Positions 17,007 to 26,704 are shown, counted from the first letter of the stretch. The stretch is 64,000 bases of DNA from Bacillus safensis (GCA_030159235.1 BSBG01000004.1:248001-312000), one strand, 5' to 3'. The notes: generated from the letters alone by a model not told the origin. Program-made: numbers and translations.

Positions 17007-18503
17007 AACGTGAGAAACAAATAATGACTCTAGGAATTGAATTTTCTCTTCTGTATAGTGTTCATAGCGGTCATTATACGACTTTGGATCTTTTGGATTC
17101 GCATACTGCGTAATTTTTCCTGACCGCGGATCAATGAATTTACTCGCTGCGCCGCAGCCAATACCAATGATTGTCTGCACTTCTTCCATGATGATGATAT
17201 TATACAAGCTTTCCTGTCCATCTAATGAATACCCGACATTTTCGAGATTCCCCAAAATATTTTTTTGTCTATATAAATAATATGGGTAATATTGATGTGC
17301 TTTCGTCCAATTGACCGCTTCATCCATCATACGTGTAATTTCTTCTCGGTCTGCCACTTGATATTTCTCCTTATTGCGCGTCATTTCAGATGCTCGTTTA
17401 AAGGAGAGCGTATGCACGGTTAAAGATTCAGGCTTGAGCTCTTCAGTCTGCTGCAATGAGTGCTGAAATTCTTTGAGCCCTTCTCCCGGTAAACCGATGA
17501 TTAAGTCCATATTAATATTATTCATCCCGTACTGTCTTGATAAATGATACTTTTCAATCGTTTCTTCCACACTATGGTGCCGGCCAATGGCCTTTAGTGT
17601 TTCATTCTCATACGATTGAGGGTTGATGCTAATCCGATCAATATTGTAACGGTTTAGCACCTCTAGCTTATCAGGCGAAATCGTATCAGGACGCCCGGCT
17701 TCTACAGTCATTTCCCGAATATGCTTCACATCAGGGAACGAGCGGTACATTTCTTCATACAGCAAATCCATTTCTTCCGCTGTAATGCTCGTTGGTGTGC
17801 CTCCGCCAAAGTAAACGGTCGTCACTTTGATGCCGTGTTCTTTTAACCATGCGCCCATTTTCTGCATTTCATAATGCAGACCAAACAAAAACGTTCCCAC
17901 TCTTCCAGCTTGTCCTTTAATGGCATAAGCAGGGAACGTGCAATAAGCACATTTTGTTGGGCAGAAAGGAATGCCAATGTATATACTCACTTCCTGCTGA
18001 AGGTCATACAAATCAGGAATCGCTTGGAGCTGACGGTCGACAATCTCCTGCATCAAATCAATTTTTTCATCATGAATCAAGTAATCACGTTTTAATGCCG
18101 CATGTGCGTCTTCCTTTGTCATGCCTTCTCTCAGCATTTTATGAAGCAATTTCGTAGGACGTATTCCTGTGAGAATCCCCCACTTTTGTGTCATTCCTGT
18201 GTGCTCCTGAAGCAGGTGTAAATAAACAGACAGTACTGTGTTCTTGATTTGCTTCCAGTGCTCCTTATCGTTCAAGCCCTCCGGGACATCTCGTGTAAAA
18301 CGACTGGTGATGTCAGATCCAGCGATATGGCCAGATGCTTCCACCATGCCATTTTCATCTTTCCAGCTAAATACCATAATCAAACCATCATCCAATTCAC
18401 TTGGATCAAACATCACTTCACTATCTTCTTCAAATAAATTAGCTATATTGACAAGCGGGCGATGAAATCGTTCATCTGACAGCCCTTTAATTAAAATTCG
18501 CAT
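17004..18503 (-). CDS. hemZ: HemZ, radical-SAM coproporphyrinogen III dehydrogenase-like protein
   Basis: A 499-residue radical SAM protein with the cluster motif CPTKCAYC (C181, C185, C188), YFGGGTPT and the HemN-type C-terminal region. Size matches B. subtilis HemZ (about 501). HemN enzymes make protoporphyrinogen without oxygen; HemZ is needed for anaerobic growth in B. subtilis, though whether it does that exact reaction is debated. It is followed by its own terminator. Confidence 0.93.
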   Translation of the reverse strand: MRILIKGLSDERFHRPLVNIANLFEEDSEVMFDPSELDDGLIMVFSWKDENGMVEASGHIAGSDITSRFTRDVPEGLNDKEHWKQIKNTVLSVYLHLLQEHTGMTQKWGILTGIRPTKLLHKMLREGMTKEDAHAALKRDYLIHDEKIDLMQEIVDRQLQAIPDLYDLQQEVSIYIGIPFCPTKCAYCTFPAYAIKGQAGRVGTFLFGLHYEMQKMGAWLKEHGIKVTTVYFGGGTPTSITAEEMDLLYEEMYRSFPDVKHIREMTVEAGRPDTISPDKLEVLNRYNIDRISINPQSYENETLKAIGRHHSVEETIEKYHLSRQYGMNNINMDLIIGLPGEGLKEFQHSLQQTEELKPESLTVHTLSFKRASEMTRNKEKYQVADREEITRMMDEAVNWTKAHQYYPYYLYRQKNILGNLENVGYSLDGQESLYNIIIMEEVQTIIGIGCGAASKFIDPRSGKITQYANPKDPKSYNDRYEHYTEEKIQFLESLFVSHV

Positions 18504-18576
18504 CGTATCACCTTTATCTTCAAACTTGTTTCATTTTACAAAATTCATGTAGGAAAAGCAATGAAGGGAACAGACG

Positions 18577-18611
18577 AAGGCCCTGTCATTTCTTGATTGA
18601 CAGGGCCTTCA
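18577..18611 (-). terminator. Strong hairpin downstream of yhaX
   Basis: GAAGGCCCTGTCA / TGACAGGGCCTTC stem with a 9-nt loop; the U tract is weak, so it may be a terminator or a 3'-end stabiliser. Confidence 0.6.
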
Positions 18612-18616
18612 CTGTA

Positions 18617-19483
18617 TTATCGTTTAATATCGAATTGATGTAAAAATCCTTCTCTTTGCTGCATTCTAAAGTATTCTTTGATCATATAAGCGACCCCCTG
18701 CTCATCGTGAGAGCGTGTCACCCAATCGGCTTTACGCTTGACATCAAGAGGTGCATTTCCCATCGCAACACCTAAACCAGCCAGTTCAAGCATTGGAATA
18801 TCATCTGTTCCATGTCCAATGACAACCGTATCTTCTAAAGTAAAACCGAGTGCAGAGGTTAAAAGAGAAAGTCCCGCTTCTTTCGAAACCCCTTTGCTTA
18901 CAATATTCATTTTCTCTTCACTGATTCTAATAAGGTCAACAGATGGAAATGCTTGTTGAATGGTCTTGTGAATCTCAGGCTGAAGCTCTGCGGTCGAATA
19001 GACTTCAATCACTGGTGTACTGACCGGTTCATCCATCAGCATATCACTTAGCGATTCAACAAATTGCACAGGATAAAAAATAGGATCAGACGGATGAATT
19101 AACGTCTTTCCCATGAGCTGAGACTGCGTTTTTTTCCGGTTGCCGATCGAGAACTTTTCATGCAGCAAGCGGACATTACAATCAAAACTTTCAAGGATTT
19201 GCACAAGATTAAATGTTTTCTCTTCCGTTAATTTCTTCACATGAAGCGGCTCATCGAGTTTATCGGCAATAAATGCACCACTATGCGTCACAAGAGTTGA
19301 AGCTGGAATCTTCAACGCCTTGGCAATTTTTTGTGCAGAACGAAAATGCCGGTTGGTGACAATCGTCACGTAAACCCCTTTTTTCTTCACATATTCAACA
19401 GCTTCTTTTGTAGCGGAATGGATTTTTCCATTGGAACGAAGTAACGTCCCATCTATATTGAGTGCAAGTAGTTTTTTTGACAC
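18617..19483 (-). CDS. yhaX: YhaX, Cof-type HAD-like protein lacking the nucleophile
   Basis: A 288-residue member of the Cof subfamily of HAD hydrolases, same length as B. subtilis YhaX, a sporulation-linked protein. Motif I, normally DxDGT, reads N9-I-D11-G-T, so the Asp that forms the phospho-intermediate is Asn. The metal-binding motif IV reads GHGTDD (222-227) instead of GDxxND. Motif II (VTN, 41-43) is present. Phosphatase activity is therefore doubtful and a binding role is possible. A GTG with weak upstream AG-rich sequence starts it. Confidence 0.88.
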   Translation of the reverse strand: MSKKLLALNIDGTLLRSNGKIHSATKEAVEYVKKKGVYVTIVTNRHFRSAQKIAKALKIPASTLVTHSGAFIADKLDEPLHVKKLTEEKTFNLVQILESFDCNVRLLHEKFSIGNRKKTQSQLMGKTLIHPSDPIFYPVQFVESLSDMLMDEPVSTPVIEVYSTAELQPEIHKTIQQAFPSVDLIRISEEKMNIVSKGVSKEAGLSLLTSALGFTLEDTVVIGHGTDDIPMLELAGLGVAMGNAPLDVKRKADWVTRSHDEQGVAYMIKEYFRMQQREGFLHQFDIKR

Positions 19484-19591
19484 TGAGGCATCCCCCTTCT
19501 TGATGACTGTACTTACGATGAGGATATGCCCTAGCTTGGTGCTTTAGAACATGCAGTTGAAAGAGCCCCATTTTATGAATAATTGATAAAT

Positions 19592-19620
19592 AAAAAAAGC
19601 CTACCCCTAGGCTTTTTTTT
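19592..19620. terminator. Bidirectional terminator
   Basis: AAAAAAGCCTA-CCCC-TAGGCTTTTTT. On the minus strand it would end the candidate ncRNA at 19621-19829. Confidence 0.88.
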
Positions 19621-19813
19621 ATGTATGGTTTGGATGCGTAACAATGGAGTGATGAAGCTCCCCATGATCCCCTTATCTTTCACACACCAAAGCATTGCTT
19701 TTATCAGATCCCCTTATGCTTTGCGTTTCTCCCAGAAGCGCTTCTCTCTCGTTTGACTCACCGCCACAAATCCCAAGTGAAACGCACCCAATTGTCCCTT
19801 GAGAGCGCTCTTT

Positions 19814-19827
19814 TGAAAGCACTTTCA
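19814..19827. promoter_or_regulatory. cre-like palindrome
   Basis: TGAAAGCACTTTCA matches the CcpA cre consensus except one core base. It would lie at the 5' end of the candidate ncRNA. Confidence 0.3.
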
Positions 19828-19901
19828 ATATATGTATTATCGCAAAATTTATGAGCTTCGACAACCTTTTTTTAAAAAGTTGTTTATGGGAAATATGAAA
19901 C

Positions 19902-19932
19902 AAAAAAAGGGCGAATTTCATCGCCCTTTCAA
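19902..19932 (-). terminator. Terminator of yheA
   Basis: Minus-strand stem AAAGGGCGA / TCGCCCTTT with a T run, directly after the yheA stop. Confidence 0.9.
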
Positions 19933-20289
19933 TTAGTTTTCTTCTGGATTCCCATAAAGCTCTTCAAGAGGCTTCATGATAATTTTATTTAATTCACCGA
20001 TCAGAACACTCACACGTTGTTCTGCTTCCATCAACTGAGAGATTTTATCGTGCTGTTGAACAAGTGCAACTGTTTTTTGAGCTTGCTCCACTTCTTCTTG
20101 AGTGATCTCTTGACCAGTCATTTGTTTTTGTTGAAGGTTTACTTGAATGTCACGGAAGTTCTCAAACATTTTTTTAGAGGACTCATCCGCGTTTACCTCA
20201 TCATAAAGATTTCTTAAAGTTGAATATTCTTCGCTATGACGCAATGCTTTCTCAAGGTCATATGCAACATCATAAAGATTTACAGACAT
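19933..20289 (-). CDS. yheA: YheA, YlbF/YmcA-family helical protein
   Basis: A 118-residue, all-helical protein (MSVNLYDVAYDLEKALR start, long amphipathic helices, no Cys), of YheA length and in the YlbF/YmcA/YheA group. YlbF and YmcA belong to the RNA-maturation Y-complex; YheA lacks their iron-sulphur cysteines and its role is unknown. AAAGGAGACATAAC precedes the ATG. yheB is upstream on the same strand with a 121-nt gap. Confidence 0.92.
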   Translation of the reverse strand: MSVNLYDVAYDLEKALRHSEEYSTLRNLYDEVNADESSKKMFENFRDIQVNLQQKQMTGQEITQEEVEQAQKTVALVQQHDKISQLMEAEQRVSVLIGELNKIIMKPLEELYGNPEEN

Positions 20290-20410
20290 GTTATGTCTCC
20301 TTTCTATCCGTTATCACCGATATGATCGGCGGACACCACTCAACTATAACAAACTATGGCTTTCGTTTCACATATATACAATGAATTCAATAAAAATTCT
20401 CTAGCTTATC

Positions 20411-21553
20411 TTAGAATAGCGCAACAAAAACAGCCTGGATTGCACCAATCATTCCGCCTAAAAGACCGCCTAGAAATGTAATCATCTTCAGCTCTTTACT
20501 GGAGATGCTGACCACAAGTTCCTCCATTTTTTCAAGCGGGAAAAGTTCAATTTGTTCACGAATAATGTCTTCAAATTGCAGCTTTTCAAGCAGCCCCTCT
20601 AAAACCGTTGATGCCGCTGCGATTCCCTTATGAATCAATCCTGGTGCAAAGTGTGTTTTAAGGTCATCAGCTACAGCACCAACATATGTTCCAACTGGTT
20701 TGTCTAATATCAGCTTTGTAGAGAAATGAGAAAGCAATTGGTTTTTCACACTAAAAATAAGTTCCTTCACATTCCATTTTTCATCAAGCTCATGAAGAGA
20801 AAACTGCTTCACCTTGTCCCATTCTTGAACAAGCAAATCTGATAAAAATCTTTTTGTTTCTGCGTTTCTTAAAAACTTAATGATTTCAGGATGTACACGA
20901 TCAATTAAGCTTGAATTTCCTAAAAACATTTGGACCATACTGCCAAGCATTCCACGCTCTTTTAAGAAGTCATCAATCATATTGCCAAGCCTTGCCTTGC
21001 CTTCATCACTTTCAAAATAATGAATGCCTCTCTTTAAAATATAATCTGCAGCATCTGGAATTTTCGACGATATTTTGTTTTTCACTTCCAGCGGGAGCAA
21101 TTCAAATAGAGTTTGCTCGTTATACGTTTCAAGCAGTGAACCGAGCTTCTGATCAGACCACTGATGGAGCCATTCATCTGCTTTGACGTCAGCCTGTGAA
21201 AAGCCGAATTTTTCTAGCAGGGACAGTACGGTTATCTCCATATTTGCACCTTTGTCAATATAACGATGGACTGTATGCAGTATCTCTTGCTTTGCCTCCG
21301 ATGTTTCAAATCGTTTTTGAATCCCTTCTGGCGTGAGCAAATGCTCCATCACCATGACACCAACCTGTTTGGCTACTTCATCTCTTCTTTTAGGGATGAG
21401 TCCTGGTGTAAATGGAAGTTTTTTCCCAAATAAGTAATATGGCTTATAAGGCCGAAAAAGCATTTTAATTGCAAGATGATTTGTCGCTGCTCCTATGACT
21501 GCTCCTATAACAATCATAAAGATAAACGTTGTGAGTATATTCAAAGTCGTCAT
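20411..21553 (-). CDS. yheB: YheB, UPF0754/DUF445 membrane protein
   Basis: A 380-residue protein with a hydrophobic N-terminal helix, the conserved stretch [16 protein letters not shown] (about 26-41), a long helical middle and a C-terminal membrane helix. This is the UPF0754 (DUF445) pattern, and length matches YheB (377). It probably spans the membrane twice with a large internal domain. Function unknown. AAAGG lies only 3 nt before the ATG, so a start a few codons later cannot be excluded. It is divergent from yheC. Confidence 0.9.
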   Translation of the reverse strand: MTTLNILTTFIFMIVIGAVIGAATNHLAIKMLFRPYKPYYLFGKKLPFTPGLIPKRRDEVAKQVGVMVMEHLLTPEGIQKRFETSEAKQEILHTVHRYIDKGANMEITVLSLLEKFGFSQADVKADEWLHQWSDQKLGSLLETYNEQTLFELLPLEVKNKISSKIPDAADYILKRGIHYFESDEGKARLGNMIDDFLKERGMLGSMVQMFLGNSSLIDRVHPEIIKFLRNAETKRFLSDLLVQEWDKVKQFSLHELDEKWNVKELIFSVKNQLLSHFSTKLILDKPVGTYVGAVADDLKTHFAPGLIHKGIAAASTVLEGLLEKLQFEDIIREQIELFPLEKMEELVVSISSKELKMITFLGGLLGGMIGAIQAVFVALF

Positions 21554-21757
21554 CTACCTTTCAAACAACACCCGATGTTTATTGTTTCGATCTATACGTA
21601 TTATAGTTGTTGTCAAGATCCCAAGCAAATGAAGCGTGCAGCGAGACATATGAACAAGCGATCTGTCGTAATGATAAAGGAACGCAGGCTTTATGTAAAA
21701 TCATGAAAAAGTGTTTTTCTGATGGTAAAAAAGAAGTTGAAAAGAAGGTGTTTTTTA

Positions 21758-22867
21758 ATGACATCAACATTAGGTATTGTGACCCTTTCTCCGCAGTACG
21801 AAGAGGCATTCACACGTCAGCTCGCCAAATCTGCCCCTGCTTATCGTTTAAAGATTGTTCGTTTTACACCACTTGATTTAAAACCGGCTTCTAATTTGAT
21901 CCAAGGTCAAATATATACGAATGAACAAGGGTTTGCCGACGCAGAATTTCCGATTCCTGAATTGATTTACGACCGCTGTCTTTACCAGCATGACGCACAA
22001 TCTAAAAAAGCAAAGCCCATCATGGAATGGCTAAAAAAATATCCAAAAACAGATTTTTTGAATACCGGCATTTCAAATAAAATGGTGCTATACGAGCAGC
22101 TCCGTCTCCTCCCTTCTTTACAGCCATATTTACCTGTCTGCTCATTATTAAAAGAGCCCTCAGATCTGATCAATTTGGTAAGGAAGAGCAGCGGTTATTG
22201 TAAGATGCAGCCTCTCTCTCAGCAGCATGCAGCATCTACTTACTTCATTTCCTTTGATGGCAAATCAACATTCACCGTTCAGCTAAGTTCCAAGCAGATC
22301 ATTACATTTTCTCGTGTGTCAGAGATTGAGCGCTGGTGTAAAAAATATATAGGGCGGTATTTCCTTCAATTTTTTAACACGGGTGATCAAAAAGAGTTTT
22401 TAATCAATGAAATCAGGATTTTTCTTATGAAAGATTCACAAAATCAATGGAATCGTATAGGAATTCATACTAAATCACCTGCGGAAAATAACCTTTTTAG
22501 TCATACACAAAAATCAGCTCCTGTGATAGGCTTTGAACACTATTTAAATACATTGCTGCCACACATCAAAGAGCTCCTTTTAGATGATATTGCATCCATT
22601 CAAGCATCACTCCCAGCTTTTATAGATACAACCCTCGCCCCTTGCTTTGAATTCGCAGTAGATTTACTTCATACAAGTGAAGGCAGACTTTTCATATCAA
22701 ATATAAGATCAAAGCCAGGGCGCTCCGCTTTTTTAAAAGTTTACCCTGAAAAGGAAAATCAATTGGTTCGTACCATTCTTGAACACGCGCAATCAATGAA
22801 GTTTCAACGGAAGGAGGTTTCTCATGAACAAAAATCGCTACATCATCGCCCCACATCTCACAAGTGA
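21758..22867 (+). CDS. yheC: YheC, ATP-grasp endospore coat-associated protein
   Basis: A 369-residue YheC/YheD-family protein starting MTSTLGIVTLSPQYEEAF. The family has an ATP-grasp-like fold and is associated with the endospore coat. I use ATG 21758, which has AGAAGGTG 7 nt upstream, not the upstream frame from 21722. The C-terminal FAVDLLHTSEGRLFISNIRSKPGR is the family's conserved metal/ATP region. It overlaps yheD by 44 nt, so the pair is coupled. The product of the presumed ligase reaction is unknown. Confidence 0.88.
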   Translation: MTSTLGIVTLSPQYEEAFTRQLAKSAPAYRLKIVRFTPLDLKPASNLIQGQIYTNEQGFADAEFPIPELIYDRCLYQHDAQSKKAKPIMEWLKKYPKTDFLNTGISNKMVLYEQLRLLPSLQPYLPVCSLLKEPSDLINLVRKSSGYCKMQPLSQQHAASTYFISFDGKSTFTVQLSSKQIITFSRVSEIERWCKKYIGRYFLQFFNTGDQKEFLINEIRIFLMKDSQNQWNRIGIHTKSPAENNLFSHTQKSAPVIGFEHYLNTLLPHIKELLLDDIASIQASLPAFIDTTLAPCFEFAVDLLHTSEGRLFISNIRSKPGRSAFLKVYPEKENQLVRTILEHAQSMKFQRKEVSHEQKSLHHRPTSHK

Positions 22868-24182
22868 AAAAACAATTCATCTTCCCGCCCATTTTAAACA
22901 GAAGGATATCATCTATTCTCTTGCTCTAGGGTCCCGGTTAGTAGACGACTTCAACATTTCCTATCATCAACATCCAAATAAAATTTTATTATCGGAAGAT
23001 CTATATAGAGATTTACTAATTCCTTACCAATCAAAAGCGGATGTGATCACCCTTGACCATACACTTTTTATCGGACCGTTGATCGGCATTTTCACTGCAG
23101 GTTTTGAGCAAAGTACGCAGCCATTAGGAACGAGATCAGACTTTTTCATCAAACTGCTGCACTCTTTCAGGCAGCATGCTGGCTTTGCCTATGTTTTTGG
23201 TACACATTCTATTGATTGGGAAAAAGGAATAGTAGAAGGACTGTTATACCAACAACAATCATGGGTTAAAAAACAGCTGCCTCTGCCGTCAGTTATTTAT
23301 GACCGGCTTCCAAATAGAAAAGCTGCTCAGTCGGCATTCATTCAAGAAACGAAGCGAAAACTCACTCAAGACTATGATATCCCTTGGTTCAACCCTTACT
23401 TTTTTAATAAATGGGAGATTCATGAACAGCTATTAACAGATGAGAAAACATGGTCCTTTCTTCCACATTCCGTAAAATTAGATCCAGTGGACGCTCTAAG
23501 TAAAATAGAAACACTTCTCCATTTGCACCATGCTATCTACTTAAAACCGACAAATGGAAGTCATGGAGACAGTATTTATCAGGTAAAGAAGGAAGACCAC
23601 GGAGTCACTGTATGCTCAAACCTTGGAAGGGCTATTCCATATCATTCATTAGATCATTTCGTTCAAAGGCTGCGAAAGGATCACACCATTCATGACTTTA
23701 TTGCTCAACAAGGCATTGAGCTTCTTCAAATAGACAATCAATCGATGGATTTCAGGGTTCATACGAATAAAAATAAGGACGGTCAATGGACAGTCACGGC
23801 AGTAGCAGCAAAGGTTTCTGGAGATCACACCATCACGACTCACCAGTCACATGGGGGAGCGGTAAAAACACTTTATGATATCTTTCCAGAAGAGAAGAAG
23901 CGCTTGCAGATTTTGCAGCAGCTTTCTCATACCGCCCTAACGCTTAGTCAGGTGATAGATGAAAAAATGTCCGGATATATTGGTGAAATCGGTTTTGATT
24001 TAGGCATTGATCAAACAGGTACAATCTGGATGTTTGAAGCCAATTCTCGCCCAGGCCGAGAGATTTTCCAGCATGCCTCTTTGAAAAAATCAGAAAGGCT
24101 GATCGCAAAAAGAATTATGGAATACGCATCTTACCTTTCAAAAACCGTACTTACAACTACAGACCACACGAACGTCTACTGA
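22824..24182 (+). CDS. yheD: YheD, ATP-grasp endospore coat-associated protein
   Basis: A 452-residue paralogue of YheC (B. subtilis YheD 453). The central KPTNGSHGDSIYQV segment is a typical ATP-grasp lysine/glycine loop, and the C-terminal YIGEIGFDLGIDQTG plus MFEANSRPGR match the metal-binding end. GGAAGGAGG lies just before the ATG, inside the 3' end of yheC. In B. subtilis YheD is a mother-cell protein located around the forespore. Substrate unknown. Confidence 0.9.
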   Translation: MNKNRYIIAPHLTSEKTIHLPAHFKQKDIIYSLALGSRLVDDFNISYHQHPNKILLSEDLYRDLLIPYQSKADVITLDHTLFIGPLIGIFTAGFEQSTQPLGTRSDFFIKLLHSFRQHAGFAYVFGTHSIDWEKGIVEGLLYQQQSWVKKQLPLPSVIYDRLPNRKAAQSAFIQETKRKLTQDYDIPWFNPYFFNKWEIHEQLLTDEKTWSFLPHSVKLDPVDALSKIETLLHLHHAIYLKPTNGSHGDSIYQVKKEDHGVTVCSNLGRAIPYHSLDHFVQRLRKDHTIHDFIAQQGIELLQIDNQSMDFRVHTNKNKDGQWTVTAVAAKVSGDHTITTHQSHGGAVKTLYDIFPEEKKRLQILQQLSHTALTLSQVIDEKMSGYIGEIGFDLGIDQTGTIWMFEANSRPGREIFQHASLKKSERLIAKRIMEYASYLSKTVLTTTDHTNVY

Positions 24183-24335
24183 TTGCTTTCTTGCCACATG
24201 ACGGTGCTCTGAAATCTATGCTTTTCCTATGCTCTTTTCATTAGATGAGATACAATAAAAGCAAGTTCAAGGTTGTTTCCGTATTGTCGTGTTTGTTTAT
24301 TGTTTCATCAATAAAAGCAAGGAGGCAATGATGAT

Positions 24336-24545
24336 ATGATTTCTCATTTTCAATGGAAACCCCTTTTTAAGAAAGCACAATTGCCAGGCTGGAAAATATC
24401 CTTTTTTCACAATGGTGCGCACTATGAAGGCATTTACCACAAAACAGGTGATATTGAATGGGGCTCCCAGCTTCCGCCCCATGAAGTTGAACCGACCTTA
24501 AAAGAAGAAATCCACGAATTAATGCTATTCCATGTCTATGATTAA
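24336..24545 (+). CDS. yheE: YheE, DUF5342 small protein
   Basis: A 69-residue soluble protein, MISHFQWKPLFKKAQLPGWK..., with several aromatic residues and an acidic C-terminus (EEIHELMLFHVYD). Size and position after yheD match YheE (72 residues). GGAGG at 24321-24325 supports this start; an overlapping ATG frame at 24328 stops after three codons. Function unknown. Confidence 0.85.
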   Translation: MISHFQWKPLFKKAQLPGWKISFFHNGAHYEGIYHKTGDIEWGSQLPPHEVEPTLKEEIHELMLFHVYD

Positions 24546-24565
24546 ACTGTTTAAGGAGCCTCGCC

Positions 24566-25441
24566 ATGTTAGAAAAATTAAAGCTTGTTTACGGAGACCA
24601 TATCATCAGCTCACCTACTCATGACAAACAAATTCTTTGGTATCAAACAGACGAAGGCGAAATTTTTGGAGTAGACGAATCGGAACTTACAGAAAGAGAA
24701 ACACTTCTTCTCAATTCTTTTCTTACACCAATTGATCTATCTCATACAGCTCAGACCGAAGATGAACAAAAATGGTTCAGCTATCTTTTTGATAACAAAC
24801 CACTAACCGTCCAACATCCCGTCCGTGTTTATTATTTTAAAATGGTCCATCAAGCAGAACAACGGCAGCAAATAAAAGAGGCTGTGAATAACAGCCTCGA
24901 ACATACTCATTTCATATGGACAAGCGCTGAAACAGCTATGCTGATTCAACCAAACGCTACATCAGAAAATAGTCAATTAGATCAACTAAATGATTTGTCT
25001 CTTGCCATTACAAGTGATTTTTTAACAGACTCAGTCTTTATACAAGGACAGCTGCATTTGCCAAATGACCATTTACAGATGAAATTATTAAATGAACAAC
25101 AGCTCTTCTTGTACCATATGCAGCGAAACAAGCTTAGGTCAGGGGTTGCCACATTTTATCAATGCCTGCCGTCATTCATTTGTTATGATGCATCTGCCCT
25201 TTCTCATGCTATTTCAGATGCTTTTAAAGAAGCGGTCATTGACCGGGACGTTTACCGCACTCTCATGACCTATATGCAATGTAACTTAAACGCATCCAAG
25301 GCAGCAAAAGCGTTATACGTTCACAGAAACAGCCTTCAATATCGAATTGATAAATTTATTGAGCGCACTGGGCTAGATATACGACAATTTCCAGAAGCGT
25401 CAGCTGCTTATTTTATGATGACTCTTCTCGATCTTTCATAA
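24566..25441 (+). CDS. CdaR/PucR-type transcriptional regulator
   Basis: A 291-residue protein whose C-terminal ~60 residues (LYVHRNSLQYRIDKFIERTGLDIRQF) are the PucR/CdaR-type helix-turn-helix used by sugar-diacid and purine regulators. The N-terminal 230 residues are a poorly conserved sensor part with no recognised motif. It follows yheE by 20 nt and precedes an MsmX-like ATPase gene by 140 nt. Carbohydrate-linked control of that ATPase is plausible but inferred. B. subtilis has neither gene at this place. Confidence 0.8.
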   Translation: MLEKLKLVYGDHIISSPTHDKQILWYQTDEGEIFGVDESELTERETLLLNSFLTPIDLSHTAQTEDEQKWFSYLFDNKPLTVQHPVRVYYFKMVHQAEQRQQIKEAVNNSLEHTHFIWTSAETAMLIQPNATSENSQLDQLNDLSLAITSDFLTDSVFIQGQLHLPNDHLQMKLLNEQQLFLYHMQRNKLRSGVATFYQCLPSFICYDASALSHAISDAFKEAVIDRDVYRTLMTYMQCNLNASKAAKALYVHRNSLQYRIDKFIERTGLDIRQFPEASAAYFMMTLLDLS

Positions 25442-25581
25442 AGAATGGTGGCATAAGCACACTGCCCAAAAATAAAAATAAGATGTTGTGCACGTTGTCC
25501 ATTTACAGACTATTCCCCATTTTATACACTTTAATTACAAGTGAAGCGCTTTCATAAAATGAGACTGGGAGGCTGTCATCA

Positions 25582-26688
25582 ATGGCTGAAATGATGCTTA
25601 ATCAAATTTATAAAGTGTACGATAACAAGGTAACAGCAGTAGACAACTTTAATCTACATATAGAAGATAAGGAATTTATTGTGTTTGTTGGTCCATCAGG
25701 CTGCGGAAAATCAACAACCCTTCGCATGATTGCGGGTTTAGAAGAAATTTCCCAAGGAGACTTTCTGTTAGATGGAAAACGAATGAATGATGTAGCACCA
25801 AAAGACCGGGATATCGCAATGGTTTTCCAAAACTATGCGTTATACCCTCATATGAATGTGTACGATAATATGGCTTTTGGATTAAAGCTGCGGAAATTTC
25901 CAAAAGCAGAAATTGATGAACGGGTTCGAAATGCCGCTAAAATATTAGGACTGGAGCAATATTTAGATAGGAAACCAAAAGCACTTTCTGGCGGTCAAAG
26001 ACAGCGTGTGGCACTCGGCAGAGCGATTGTACGTGATGCAAAGGTCTTTCTTTTGGATGAGCCGCTATCTAATTTAGATGCAAAACTCCGAGTTCAGATG
26101 CGTGCCGAAATTTCTAAACTCCATCAGCGTCTGCAAACGACATTTATCTATGTGACACATGATCAAACTGAAGCCATGACAATGGCAACTCGCCTTGTTG
26201 TTATGAAAGATGGTTTTATTCAGCAAGTTGGAGCGCCAAAAGATGTATATGAAAACCCAGAGAACGTGTTTGTAGGTGGATTCATCGGCTCACCTGCGAT
26301 GAACTTTTTTACAGGAAAGCTCTCTGACGGTGCCATTGCGGTTGGAAAAACGCATATTCGTGTACCAGAAGGAAAGATGAAAGTATTACGCAGCCAAGGC
26401 TATATTGGAAAGGATGTCATTCTTGGCATCAGGCCAGAAGATTTTCACGATGAACCAGTATTTATAGAAGCGTCTGAAGGCACAAAAATTGACGCTAACG
26501 TAGAAGTTGCTGAATTAATGGGAGCCGAAACGATGCTCTATTCTTCTCTTGATGGTCAATCATTTATTGCACGTGTTGATTCTCGTGCCGATGTACAGGC
26601 TGGACAGTCTATACCTCTTGCGATTGATATGAACAAAGCCCACTTCTTTGATTCGGATACAGAGCTGCGCATTCGCTCAGCTGAATAA
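25582..26688 (+). CDS. Multi-sugar ABC transporter ATPase (MsmX/YurJ/UgpC type)
   Basis: A 368-residue CUT1-family ATPase: Walker A GPSGCGKST (37-45), Q-loop VFQNYALYPHM, signature LSGGQRQRVALGRAIVRD, Walker B VFLLDEP, and a C-terminal TOBE-like part with GIRPEDFHDEP. MsmX-type ATPases energise several sugar importers whose loci lack their own ATPase, and none of the membrane partners is here. Wording such as KFPKAEIDERV and GAPKDVYENPENVF is closest to YurJ as I remember it. A near-cre sequence (about 25541-25555) precedes it, suggesting CcpA control. Confidence 0.9.
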   Translation: MAEMMLNQIYKVYDNKVTAVDNFNLHIEDKEFIVFVGPSGCGKSTTLRMIAGLEEISQGDFLLDGKRMNDVAPKDRDIAMVFQNYALYPHMNVYDNMAFGLKLRKFPKAEIDERVRNAAKILGLEQYLDRKPKALSGGQRQRVALGRAIVRDAKVFLLDEPLSNLDAKLRVQMRAEISKLHQRLQTTFIYVTHDQTEAMTMATRLVVMKDGFIQQVGAPKDVYENPENVFVGGFIGSPAMNFFTGKLSDGAIAVGKTHIRVPEGKMKVLRSQGYIGKDVILGIRPEDFHDEPVFIEASEGTKIDANVEVAELMGAETMLYSSLDGQSFIARVDSRADVQAGQSIPLAIDMNKAHFFDSDTELRIRSAE

Positions 26689-26704
26689 AAAAATATAAAA
26701 GCAG

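Larger units (their letters stand above)
19592..19829 (-). ncRNA. Candidate structured ncRNA between yheA and yhaX
   Basis: The 449-base gap has a minus-strand promoter-like pair (TTGTCG at 19859-19864, 17-nt spacer, GATAAT at 19836-19841) and, about 220 nt on, a strong terminator. Between them are a 7-bp helix GCGTTTC/GAAACGC (19723-19729 with 19779-19785), a second AAAGCAT/ATGCTTT (19689-19695 with 19716-19722), a third near 19643-19665, and the 11-nt repeat GATCCCCTTAT at 19666 and 19707. A 51-codon TTG frame exists but lacks a ribosome site. No known RNA family is recognised. Confidence 0.35.

Noticed and set aside
19673-19921. 82-residue minus-strand frame between yheA and yhaX
   Set aside because: It begins inside the yheA terminator, has no ribosome site and no family resemblance; the interval looks more like an RNA unit.
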